NCBI GenBank assembly: GCA_905331475.1
Contig: CAJNYU010002094.1
Location: forward strand, 62,001 to 126,000
Reading direction: 5' to 3'
Source of the DNA: Rotaria socialis
Lineage: Eukaryota > Rotifera > Eurotatoria > Philodinida > Philodinidae
DNA length: 64,000 nucleotides
Shown here in pieces: positions 36,977 through 50,485 of the stretch (its first letter is position 1; every line of letters starts with the position of its first letter). The notes under the pieces are model-generated. The model saw only the letters and a program-made list of their open reading frames with translations, ran no database searches and had not been told where the DNA came from. Position numbers and translations under genes: made by a program.

Positions 36977-38171
36977 AAATGTTGTTTTCATTTATGTTTT
37001 CTGGTCTTTTGTGTTTCGTTGTATTTTTACTTGCAGTTTTTCTTTTCATTCAAGTAATTATAATTGACAAATTGTACAGGAAATTTTATTTTTCATTGTA
37101 TCAACATGCAAGAAAGAAATTGCTCGGTGAAATTTGAGAATTCGTGAGATTGAATTACTTTTTAATTTAACACTGAAGATGGACGATATTGGACTGCCGA
37201 ACACTATTTGACTGTGTGCAATTAAAAAACAAATAACTGTTGAAGAGATGAAGAAACGGTTAATAGGATTCCATCTAACTGTCAAGAAAAAACTTCTGAC
37301 TACTTCAATGAAATATTTACTAAAGATAAAGACATTTACAAGAAAGACCATTTCATAGTCATTAGTTACCCCTGAAAGTTTTGAAGAAAAAAATGTTTAT
37401 CTTTGTCTTGAGATATTGAATGTCTAACTAAGAAGACTTTCTAACTATGTAATTCTGGAGTAAACTACTGTTTTTTTTTTCTTCAAAAATTTGGTGGTAA
37501 GAGCAATATCAGTGCAGCAATTATGGGCCTTTATTACTAGAGCATGGCTTCTAATGCTTTTAACTGAGTTCTAGTGGCAATGAAATCTAACCGTAGACGA
37601 AATTTGAGCAGTAATAAATTTCTTAAGATTTTATCTAATGTATACTTACGTGAGTAGAATTCTTTGAAAGAAACCTTTAATAATATTACAAAAGTAAACG
37701 CACTGATTTTATATAAGAAAAAAAAAACTATGGAAAACATATTAACCTAGACTATTCAATTGTGTTACTTGTATATTGCTATACCCATAAAAATAAGTTT
37801 TCATTAGAACCAATAGTGAGTATATTTGATCTTGCCTGAAAATGATTTTCTCAAAATATCATCATGAATATCGATACATCATTGGCGAATCAATGCCGAC
37901 TGTGAACTTTTGTTTTCATTTATTGAGAGCCTGAATCCTTAGAGAAATGTATAATGCTGATATATCGATTATGACTGTAACGTCTACTTGTATTGATTGT
38001 GTTTATCAGTGCATTTCTGGTCTTGCATAATGAATTATTGTTAAGATTCTTGATTCTATGTCTTTCAACTATAATAAAAATGATTACTATTTTGTAGTCA
38101 ATATAGCAAAAGAAAAGAAACAAGCCTAATGCTGTTGTCATCAATAAAATAAAATTCTAAAGTGCCAGCTG
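36977..38171. other. intergenic, no gene seen
   Basis: Between ZFPM and the anoctamin gene. Minus-strand ORFs 37058-37351, 37537-37740 and 37920-38144 have no domain or splice support. Confidence 0.5.
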
Positions 38172-41100
38172 ATGCATTCAGATACATTTAGGACTACAGA
38201 TGTATTATTCTTTCTTGACACCAACGATCGTATTCATGAAGCATTAGTCTGTAAAACGATGTTCGATTCAATAGAATCAGACGTTACATATGGTCCGCTT
38301 GACGAAAGTGAAGAATCGGTAGCTGCCGCTAATGAATTAGCAGACAAAAATGATGATCCTGATATGCAAGTAAAGATAATTAATTTTGTATTTTGTTTTT
38401 CTTTTCTAAAAATGATTCGGCAATCTATTTAGATGTCCGAAAGTGTTCATCTACTTTTACAAGATGATTCTTTTAATTGTTTCAATGATGGTAAAAGTAA
38501 AATTGGTAAAAAAAGACGCTTTTTTTTATGCATGTTGGATAATTTGAAAACAAAAAATATATTGATTTAAGATTATATTCTTGTCTATGAAGATAAAGAT
38601 ACAGCTACTATCGATGAATTAATATTACCAATGCCACCAGGAGTGAATAGTGAAGAAAATGATAGGCTAACTCTTGCATTACAAAAAGAAAAAGATAAAC
38701 GACAATTATTTAAAAGAAGATTTCTTAGTAATTTATCTAAGATAGGACTTTTAATGGAAACTGTATGTTTAAAATTCACATGATTTTGAACATAAAAGTA
38801 AACTAAATTATTTTTGTCTCGTTCAAAGGATGTTCGCGAAGGTGATCGAAATTTCGTTTATTTTATTAAAATTCATATACCGTGGGCATTATTACTTAAA
38901 TATGCTGAAGATTTGAATTTTCGTGTACCTATTCGAGTAACTGAAAGAAAAAAAGAAAAAAAAACCTTTAGTCCAGTTTTGTTTTCATTCAATTTAGGCA
39001 GTTAACAATTATAGTGCTAAAATAACATTTGTTGATCGTATACGTCGTCTTTTACGTCTTTCTCATAATCCATTGTTATCTGAAGCACCTAGACGTTATT
39101 ATGATTTATTTACATCGGTCTTTGAAATAGCAAAAAAAGATCGTTATATGGGTGATAATAATTTTCCTGTGCATTTTACGAATATACAAAGAAGTTTTGC
39201 TGTACATGAAATTTTACAAACGACCCCATTTGGTCTAACTGAAAAAGGTGAAATTGGTATTGAGCGATTAGTACGTGACGGAGTTTTTCAAGCTGCTTAT
39301 TCATTGCATGACGGAGATTATAAATTTGATAAAACAGAACACCCGTCGCCATTTAATGAAAATAATCCAAGAAGAGTTTTATATGATACATGGGCAAGTT
39401 ACAAACTTTTCTATAAATATCAACCATTAGATTTAATTAGAGAATATTTTGGAGAAAAAGTTAGCCTTTATTTTGCTTGGCTAGGTAAGAACGAGTGTTG
39501 ACTTTTGTTTTGTAATACAATACTTTGAAATTTGAGAATTCCATTAGGACTTTATACAACATGGCTTTTACCAGCATCATTAGTTGGTATATTGGTGTTT
39601 TGCTTTGGTTTTATTTATTTATCTAACAATGTACCTGCCAACGACGTTTGTACAATTGGACAGAATATTACGATGTGTCCAATTTGCGATGTGGTAAATC
39701 ATATATGATTAAACTCTCTTTTAAATATCCAGCGTATTCTATTATTGAGTAGGCTCATTTATCTCTGAAATCATTTCACAGACAATTTTGAAACGAGTTC
39801 ACAATAAAAGAAAGGCAGAATTTAATTGACCTTAATTTTTCTTAATTGAAAGATTCTTATAACATTAGAGATATTTGATTCTGAGTTGATTAGGAAACGC
39901 ATGATTTTGTAGCAACTGCTATCAAATGATATGACAGTCGATGATACTCAGGTTATACATTAAAATTGAAGACATCATTATACAGTAGTTGATATTAGCT
40001 TTGTTTTGATCATTAAACCAATTAAAGCTAAGTCATTGGAAAAGATCTTTGAATTATGAAATTATCTCGATGTATTAAATTTTATATTATTGTTAGAGTC
40101 AGATATGTTTGGTCAATAGTGAAAATCTATCGAGATATCGAATTTGATCATTATTGATTGGAATAGTGTCAGTTGTTTTCGACTTACAACCTACGAATTT
40201 TCTTATTTTTTTCCACTAGTAAACATATTCTGTTGCACACATGTTTCCAATAAGCTCCAATTCAAAACATATGTTTTCTGTAGTTCCAAGTCAGTGAGCT
40301 GATATCTTTGAATAGTTAAGAATTGCTACAAATAAACAAATTTACCATATAAATCGATTTTTTTACTGTAGAATGAAATTTTTTTCGAGAAATTCATGCA
40401 TCAATTAAACGATGTGTTTTATATGTTTCTAATTCGTTGATAAGGTAATAAGCGGCAATTATAGCGAACTTTATTTTAGTGTCCTTATTGGCAACTTTCA
40501 GAAACATGTTCATATGCCCGTCTTGGTGTATTTTTCGATCATCCAGGAACTGTTTTTTATGCAATATTTATGTCTTTTTGGGGTAAACCGATATCAAAAT
40601 TGAATTGAAAGAATTTCTGTTTTGAATATAAAATAGCGGTAACTTTTCTCAAAAGCTGGAAACGGAAGAATGCCAAAATAACACATCGATGGGATCTAAT
40701 GGAATTTGAAGAAGAAGAAGTAACGTTTTTATTGATTTCATGAGAAACTTTAATATTTTTTGTTTAAAAAAACAAATTTAAGAATCGACCTAGGCCAGAA
40801 TTTGCAATACGAGCGTCAACAATTGAGAAAAATCCTATAACAGGAATACTCGAACCCTATTTTCCTGCAACTAGTCGTCGATATCGCATTTTATCTGGTG
40901 TTATAATTCTTAGTATCATGGTAAACAAACATCATCACTTTTGTTTTCCTTAGTATAACTATTGTTCTTTGGTTTATTTAAAGATCTGCATTGTGATTAT
41001 ATTTATCATAGCAATTATTGTTTACCGAATAATTGTCAGTATTCAACTATTTCAAAATGAGAATTTACGGTAAAAATAAGAAACGTACTTAAACGCATTT

Positions 41101-43549
41101 CGATTTAACATTCCTATGTTATTGTTATTTTAGGCAATATGCACTAAGTTTTGCATCGATTAGTGGAGCTGTGATCAATTTAATTATCATCATGGTATTA
41201 GGCCATTTGTATGAAATTATTGCTTACAAGTTAACACAATGGGGTATGTATATATATTTGCTTCACTGTAAAACTTGTGATGAATTTCAAAAGTCTTATT
41301 TTTTTTCTCCTTGCGTGTAGAAATGCATCGAACACAAAATGAGTTTGATAATTACTTTACGATAAAAGTATTCATTTTTCAATTTGTTAACATCTATTCG
41401 TCTATTTTTTATATAGCTTTTATAAAAGGGAAGTAAGTGTTGTATCTTTTCCTACGAAATTTAAATAAAACTATTGTTTAGAGCTGTTGGTTATCCTGGA
41501 CATTATGTGAAGATCTTAAATTTACGACAAGAAGAAGTAAGAATTGACTTTAGCTAAAAATTCATCTGTTTAAATATATTTTGTATTATCTTATGATCGA
41601 AATATTTTAATTGGCAATATCTTGAAATGGATTATCATTTTATTGCAGAGATTTTTTTTGTTTGTGACGGAATAAAACGTGAATATATAGATAAGTAACC
41701 GATCTAAATAGTTATCAGTTTTGTTTTGATATTGTTCTAATTAATAGAATTTAGTGAAGCAGGAAAAGTCAAAAAAGAAATGATCATTAGATTTATTTTA
41801 TTAATGAATTATATGAGAAAAATCTAGATGTAACACTACTGTTCTATCTGATCATATGACTATGATCATAAGAAATATGTTACAGTATCAGCAAAGACAT
41901 GTTTATCGAACTCATGTTGTTATTAGGTTCACAAGAGGATGTGTAGAAGAAATGCCTATAAACGATTGTCTTTCTAGACCTTTTCTATTCTCATTGATTC
42001 TAATATCGAAGAGAAAAATATCACTCGAAAATTTAGAATCATGTGCCATTTTTCTTCTTCTTATAGACACTGTTATTTTACGAGTAAACATTTAGAAAAC
42101 ATAATTGAATTATTGAAGATGTAAATTGGGTTAATCTTGTGAAGAGAGACAATCGATTATAAAACATATTCTTTTAATTTTTAGTGTGGTCAAGGAGGTT
42201 GCTTGATAGAATTAGCAATACAACTAGGAATCATAATGATAGGTGAGAATATGCTTTCTTATTTGATGATATGATAATGAGCTTTTGTAGGTAAACAAGC
42301 TCTATCAAATATTCAAGAAGTTATGTGGCCGTGAGTACCCGAATATCTTTACTGATTGATGGAATAATATGGTATCTATAGAAAAATTCTTGCTTTATAT
42401 CAACGATGGCGAGTTTCAATACCAAAAACCAAATCTACTACTCAATGGGAAGATGATTTTAAACATACTCCATTTGGTGGCTTGTTTGAAGAGTATCTTG
42501 AAATGGGTAAAAATAATGATGAACAGAATGATTGGATTGATAATTATTATTCTTTGAAATTTAGCTTTACAATTTGGTTTCATAACTATATTTGTTGCTG
42601 CTTTTCCAATAGCTCCATTCTTTGCGTTACTTAACAATTGGATTGAAATTCGACTTGATGCAAGCAAACTTGTTTGTGCAACAAGGTTGTATTTTTCTTT
42701 ATTTCTTTTTGCTTCATTATTAATAAAAAAAAAAACGTTTATGATCGATAGACGACCAATTGCTTTTCGTTCATCAACAATTGGTATATGGTTTAATATT
42801 CTTCAGAGTCTTGCTTATTTGGCGATTGTAGCTAATGTAAGAAATAATTTATAAAGCATTTATCGAAAAAATAATGATCCTTTCTTTTTCTAGGCCTTTC
42901 TAATTGCATTTACTTCAGAGTTTTTACCGAAAATTCTTTATCAATATACAGTCAATTGGGATTTAATAGGGTATACAAATTTCACATTAGCTGTGGCACC
43001 AGTGAATACAACATCAAGAGAATGCATGTATATAGTTTTTTCGTATACATTGAAGTATATTTCAATATCGATTTATCATTAGGTATCGTGATTTTCGAAA
43101 CCCAGATGGTACTTTGACTGTATTCTTTTGGAAATTACTTGCTCTTAGATTAGTTTTTGTGATTCTATTCGAAGTAAATATTTCATTTTCTTTTCTTCTT
43201 TTCGTCATTGTTCTGTACGTATATCACTCTTATTTACATATTCAATAGCATATTGTTTTTGTTCTGTGTCGTTTAACGGATGCTATCATTGATGATGTAC
43301 CGGAATCATTATCAATTAAAATTCGACGAGAAAAATATTTGGCTAAACGTGCTTTACAGGATTCAAGCAAATTGAATCAAGTATGATGTTCGTTGTTGGC
43401 TAGTATTTTAAAATTATACTTTTATTGAATAGATCTTCGAAGAAACTGATGAAGAACGTGAATCACGATCAAAATTTACGAAATATTTTCGAACTAGTCG
43501 ACCAAAAACAGGCGCAGCTACTTCAAATGATATACGACGAACTCATTAA
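38172..43549 (+). CDS. anoctamin (TMEM16) calcium-activated channel/scramblase
   Basis: Twenty-two exons, all joining in frame, from ATG 38172 to TAA 43549, 925 aa; largest exon 38998-39484, most introns 50-80 bp. The cytosolic N-terminal half carries the anoctamin dimerisation region (FAVHEILQTTPFG, GIERLVRDGVFQAAYSLHDG, LYDTWASYKLFYKYQPLDLIREYFGEK). Ten-helix TM region follows, starting LYTTWLLPASLVGILVF. Residues corresponding to the TMEM16 calcium site are retained: FEEYLEMALQFGF (two Glu), FALLNNWIEIRLDASK (Glu and Asp) and LIELAIQLGIIMIGKQ. This predicts Ca2+-activated chloride conductance or lipid scrambling at the plasma or internal membranes; sequence alone does not decide which. Resembles the ANO1-7 group by its extended N-terminus; the subfamily is not assigned. 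Confidence 0.92.
39694..40479 (+). other. long intron of the anoctamin gene
   Basis: 786 bp between donor GTAAATC after GATGTG and acceptor TTTATTTTAG before TGTCCTTAT. It lies in the first extracellular loop region of the protein. No embedded gene. Confidence 0.7.
41537..42184 (+). other. long intron of the anoctamin gene
   Basis: 648 bp between GTAAGAATT at 41537 and acceptor ending 42184. The ORF 41856-42095 inside has no homology and is not called. Confidence 0.7.
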
Positions 43550-43817
43550 ATATATGTGTACAAATGATATTTATAGTTTTCTTTTTCTTTTCGTGTTAAT
43601 CGTTTTATGTCGGCTATAAAAAAATATGTCTAACTTGAAAATAATCATGCTACTGGGGAACTATAAAATGTGGTTTCTTGTTCTTGTTGCTATTTATATC
43701 AAAACCACTAATATTGATGGTTCATAAAATTGCAATTAGAGAAAAGAAAAAGTACCTTCGACTCTATATTAGGCTTATTCATTTTAATACTAGCATTGTA
43801 TTTTTTTTCCAATAGAA

Positions 43818-45472
43818 ATGGCAATGGAGAAGCGCGTACTGAAGTTTGAATTTGACGTTGGTACGAAAAGTCGTTCGGCAGCCGGTGGCAGTGATGATGT
43901 AGGCAAAGCGATGGAACTTGTTCAACGTGAACGTGATCGTGATGTGAAAGAAAAAGAAGAATTACGTTATTTAAATGATCGTTTTTCACATTTTCTTGCT
44001 AATATTGAAGAACTAAGACGAATTAATGAACAATTACAAGCACAATTGAGAGATGAATTCGCTAAATGGGGTATTTTACCACGTGATGAAAACGAACTAC
44101 GACAAATAATAAATCAAATCAATAATCGAGCCGGTAAACGTGCTACTGATGAAGTACGTTCACGTACTGCTGAACAAGAATCTGCCATACTCAATCGTGC
44201 AGCTGCTTTATATGGAGGCTTTCAAGAAATGCATAAAAGAAAACAAGAAAATTTACGCAGTCTAATTGATAAATTACAAGAAGAATTAAATCGTATTATG
44301 CAACGTGAACGTGCAAGTAGCGAAGAAGTTACAGCAAATCGCGATGATTTATTGAAAGAAGTAAATAAATTTCGTGAACGTTTACAAGATTGGTTTCGTC
44401 TTGTGGTTGATAAACAAACATTATTGGATGATATACAATCATTACGTGAACGTATTAATTTAATAAACGCATTAAATGATGAAGAAATTAATGAATGGAA
44501 ACGTCTTTTAGAACAGTCCAAAGATGATTCAATGTCATTTTATAAAGAAGAATTAGCTAATGCTATAAGAGATATTAAACGAGATTATTCTAAACAAGCT
44601 AAAAAGTTCCAAGATGAACTTGAATATCAAATTGAAGGGCAATTACGTATGGTTGAAAATCAACTTAAACAACAAGTACCTGATTTAAATGATGGTTCAA
44701 CGCAAGATGCAGAGAACAATCGTTTACAATTGGAAGAAACAAAATTACGTACAATCATGGAAGTAAGAAGATCGAAGAAAATATTTATTTTCTTCTTCTG
44801 TCTATAGATTTTTTTAATATGTTTCATTTCGTTTTTTGTTTTTTTTATAGGAATATGATAAGGAACAACTTCGTCTAAATGAATTAACCAAGATGTTATC
44901 AGATAAACGTCGTTCATTACGCGATGAAGAAGCAAAATTACATGAAGTCGAAAGAAAGATCCGTGATAAACAGATGCATGAGAGAACTATTGTTGAAAAA
45001 CTTAAACATGAATACGATGATTTACGTGGACGTTTTGAACAAATGGCGCGTGAATTAAGATTTAGTATTGAGGATGAACTTAAAATTTATTCTCGATTAC
45101 TTGATGAGCTTACGAAACAATCAACAACAAATACAACAGCAACAACAATAACAGCCAAGCAAGGTTCAGCATTGTCAGCAACAGCTTATACAGCAATATC
45201 ATCAACTATTAAATCAAGTGGTATTGAAGATCGCGATACTTCTACACTTGCTCAACATAAAGGTAGTACGAGTTCTAGTGATGAAATTGTAAAATACAAT
45301 TTATGATTTAGGTTCTACTAGTTCAGCGTGGTTTGATACAGGAGCAGCTAATCATGAGACAGGAGTAACAAATTTAGATGGAGGCGGTACAAGTTGGGCT
45401 CGGCCGGGTGATAATGACTCCTACGATGCAAATTTAACAACTCGATCTTCATCGTATTCAAATATTAATTAA
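43818..45472 (+). CDS. cytoplasmic intermediate filament protein, long-rod (lamin-like) type
   Basis: Three exons, 43818-44762, 44851-45262 and 45312-45472 (TAA), 505 aa. The rod starts near residue 48 with EELRYLNDRFSHFLANIEELR, equivalent to the conserved coil 1A start, and ends near residue 403 with IYSRLLDELTKQ, equivalent to the conserved coil 2 end. The roughly 355-residue rod is the length of lamins and protostome cytoplasmic filaments rather than the shorter vertebrate cytoplasmic type. The tail is Ser/Thr/Gly-rich with no lamin Ig fold, nuclear localisation signal or CaaX box (it ends SNIN), so a cytoplasmic filament is inferred. The last intron (45263-45311, 49 bp) starts with sequence that would encode GSTSS, as does the next exon. 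Reading through gives an alternative tail ending at 45306. Confidence 0.88.
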
Positions 45473-45554
45473 AATATTTCATGAACACAATCGAACTATT
45501 CAATTAAATTAGAATTTTTTTCCTCATTTTATTTGATTAGATAGACATATATTC

Positions 45555-45585
<31 letters not shown>

Positions 45586-46603
45586 TGGTTCTTTTTTGCG
45601 ATGATCCGATTTTGTTCCAACAATTTTTATTTTGCATACTATCAATACTAAAACAAAATCGATTGCTTTATAGTTTGTTTGAAGACCATAGTAATTTATA
45701 TGAATGTGAAACATATCCATTGAAGCACAGTCATGAATAGAAGTCGGTTTTATCTTTTGAATCAAATCTTCTCAAAGAAAACTAAAATATTGATAATACT
45801 TGATACAAGGTTTGTGATTCAAAACGTTCTGAATTCAGCTGGATGCAGAGTAGATTTAATAGTTATGCCTGTGCTAGAAATCATCTGGACAAATTAAATA
45901 GTTTAGAAACTTCGATTCAACGATTTGTATAAATCCAAATTGAGCTTTATGCTGTCTACAATCTTTTTTTCTTTTTCTTTGCGAGAGTTAGTATTGCAGT
46001 ACCATTATATAATATGATTATACTATACACCTATTTCGAAGGAAACAGAAACATAAATTGAAAATCTATAGATACTCTCAATTCAAACCCATTTAGATCA
46101 TTGTAAACCAAGCGAATAATCGTATTGTCGAGTAGAGTCCTAGAATGGTTGTAATTCTCAAAAGTTACGATTACTACTAAAGTTCGAATTTTTCAGAAAA
46201 TTAAAGTTTCAATTCTATCAAACCAATGTAATTCTATGCAATAGTAGAATTATTCAAAAAGTTACACTAGAACTTTCGTAGAGTTGAAAGCAACTCTATT
46301 TGATCATATTCATAGGTGATTTATCAGTCCTAGATGAATTGTAACACAAATTGCTATGTTTCTTTCTGAGATATATTTGATTTCAGGTTAGTAAGCTGAA
46401 GCCGACATCATTTTTATTGTCTAAAATCTGTTTAACACAAGTATTGATCAATAAATGAATGAACATTGAGAGGAAAAAATATTCATATCATGATACTTCT
46501 TGTTGGTTCTTGTTTTCTATTATATAAATGGAGAAAAAATAAGTCAATGTCGAAGAAAATACACTTTAAAACAGTTCATGTAAAAGAAATAAAGTATTCT
46601 ATT
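45473..46603. other. convergent intergenic region, no gene seen
   Basis: Lies between the 3' ends of the plus-strand intermediate filament gene and minus-strand POLDIP3. Contains a (TA)n run at 45561-45586. No supported exon. Confidence 0.5.
45561..45586. repeat. (TA)n microsatellite
   Basis: Thirteen uninterrupted TA units. Confidence 0.95.
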
Positions 46604-48213
46604 CTAAAGTTTAACTTGAAATTGTACAGGATTTGTTGTATTATTGGACGGATTAAATAGAGCTTGACGCATAAATGTTGGATCAATAGAAATTTTTTTT
46701 GAATTTGATTTTAAATATTCATTATCAACAATCGATGGTGACAAACTATTTAGTAATAAGTTAAAATAGAATTAGAAAATGAATTTCGTTTTTTTCCTAA
46801 ACTATACCTTCTTTCTTTAGGTACTGTTGATTTAGAACTACGTGATGAAGTAGAATTTTTCAATGATTTTGTTGAAACAGGCGATGGTTGTTGAAGACAA
46901 ACATAAATGAATTGTCCATCTAATAATTGATTATGATAGCTAGCAACTGCTTTTTCAGCTTGTTCTGGTTTTAAATAAACAATTTGAACACAACCACGAC
47001 TTAATGTTTTTATTTCATCAATACGACCAACTTCACTGAATAAATCCTAAATTACATTTTACAAATAGATTCTCTTTTTTCTCATATTGACAAGAAAATT
47101 ACATACAAAAACATCATTTTCTGTAACTGATGTTTGTAGATTTGTCACTAAAATTGTTGTAGAAGATGAATTCGATTCGATGGATGAGCTTGGTTTAGTC
47201 TAAATAGAGTGACGAAAAAAAAAAATAAAGATTACAAAACTAGCTGTTAGAATTTACTCGTGTACTTGAGTTTGATGTATTATTTAGTAATGGCCGTTTG
47301 ACCGAAGTCTTTGGTATTGTAAATAGAGCTTGTTGTCCTCTGCCCACTGTTGCATTTCGTGATGAACTGCGTTTTATGGGAGATTGATTGTGATCATCAC
47401 GTTCATCTAAATGTTGTCGATGAGAACTGATTCGAATCGGTGATCGAGATAAAGATGGTGAATGCGTTGTTTGAATTGAAGCATCATGTAAACGTCTGAT
47501 TACTGGAGGAGTTGGTGGTGATGCCGATCTAAGTCTTTTACGAGGTTGATCCTTTATAAAACTGATATTAAGTTTCGTATCGGATAAAGTTGATTTTTTA
47601 TGACTAGGCTCAATTTGTTGATTATTATCTTCGCTGTGGAATGATGTATTTATGATTGTCTTTAAGAATAAGAAAAGATTAATATTTTCTTAAGAAAAAA
47701 TAACGAAAATAAGTTATTACTTTAGTAAAAGAAAATAATTCAGTTGGATTGGCATTCTGAAAGGACTGTTGTGTGTTGTTATTATTCTTTTTGAATGAAA
47801 GATTTGAATTTTCAAAAGTCAGCTAGAGTGACAAAGAAATATTCTTAACATACATTTGGGTTTTATCTTACTCGATTTTTGTTAAATTTACTTATAACTT
47901 CAGTTGTTTGTTCATCGTCATCGTCATCTTGTTCTTCTTCCGTTTGGACAATGTCACTTTGTATAATTAGAGAAGTATTTGGTGTTGTCGACGATTGTCG
48001 GCTTAAAAGTTGTCGAGCATCAAATATTTGCTTATTTCGGTTTGCTAATAATTGTCGTGCGTCTGTAATAGTCGGCGCTGTTGATGCGCTTAAACGACGA
48101 TGCACATTATTATTATTATTATTATTATTGATAGGTGTTGATTTACTGAGTCTACTTAATGCGCTAATCCTATTATTGGCATTAGTGTTCTTAGACTTCA
48201 ATGGAACTTTCAT
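46604..48213 (-). CDS. POLDIP3: RRM protein of the POLDIP3/SKAR family
   Basis: Six exons: 48213-47872, 47822-47721, 47659-47258, 47199-47107, 47046-46808 and 46745-46604 (TAG), 439 aa. The N-terminal half has two DARQLL repeats (TDARQLLANRN, FDARQLLSRQ), like the DAR repeats of POLDIP3. The middle is Ser/Arg/Pro-rich (RKRLRSASPPTPPVIRRL). One RRM spans the exon 4-5 junction (TILVTNLQTSVTENDVFDLF, RGCVQIVYL, NQLLDGQFIYV) and resembles the POLDIP3 RRM. In vertebrates this protein links the exon junction complex, S6K1 and mRNA export or translation; the same role is inferred. An Asn run (about 48106-48126) and an acidic DDDDDE stretch are low complexity. It is the last gene of the tight minus-strand run. 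Confidence 0.72.
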
Positions 48214-48412
48214 TTCGACTCTCTAATTCAATACCAAAAAAAAAAGAATACAATCTAGAATAAGACGTAAGAGTTGCAAAAAAAATGAAACGAAAGAAAA
48301 CATTGGAAATATCTCTTCGAGAATATATTTAGCCATTGAAATAAAAAAAAAGAACGAAATAATCCTATAGTCAATATCATATTAAGACAATCTTCTTGTT
48401 TCATCATTTTTA
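48214..48412 (-). promoter_or_regulatory. PSMC4-POLDIP3 intercistronic gap with acceptor sites
   Basis: 199 bp between the PSMC4 stop and the POLDIP3 ATG. On the minus strand there is a polypyrimidine tract and TTATTCTAG (exon would start at 48254), and a nearer GAATTAG (exon from 48222). Either could accept a cis 5'-UTR intron or a spliced leader. Confidence 0.4.
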
Positions 48413-50333
<1,921 letters not shown>

Positions 50334-50485
50334 GTTTATATTATTATTTAGAAAAATCTAAAATAATCTGTAGCAAATAAAAAGAAAGAATCATATTCCA
50401 TTCGCCGCTTTACAAAACAAATATTAAAGAGAAACAAAACAAATAAATAAATAAATATCGAACAAGATAGAACAAAATGAAAATA
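50334..50485 (-). promoter_or_regulatory. USP8-PSMC4 intercistronic gap with acceptor sites
   Basis: 152 bp between stop and start. On the minus strand TTTATTTGCTACAG is followed by ATTATTTTAG; the first would put an exon start at 50367. No clear AATAAA was found in the gap, so 3'-end formation for USP8 must use another signal or lie downstream. Confidence 0.4.

Noticed and set aside
47879..48226. Plus-strand Ser/Leu/Val-rich frame
   Set aside because: Antisense of the Asn/Asp-rich first exon of POLDIP3.
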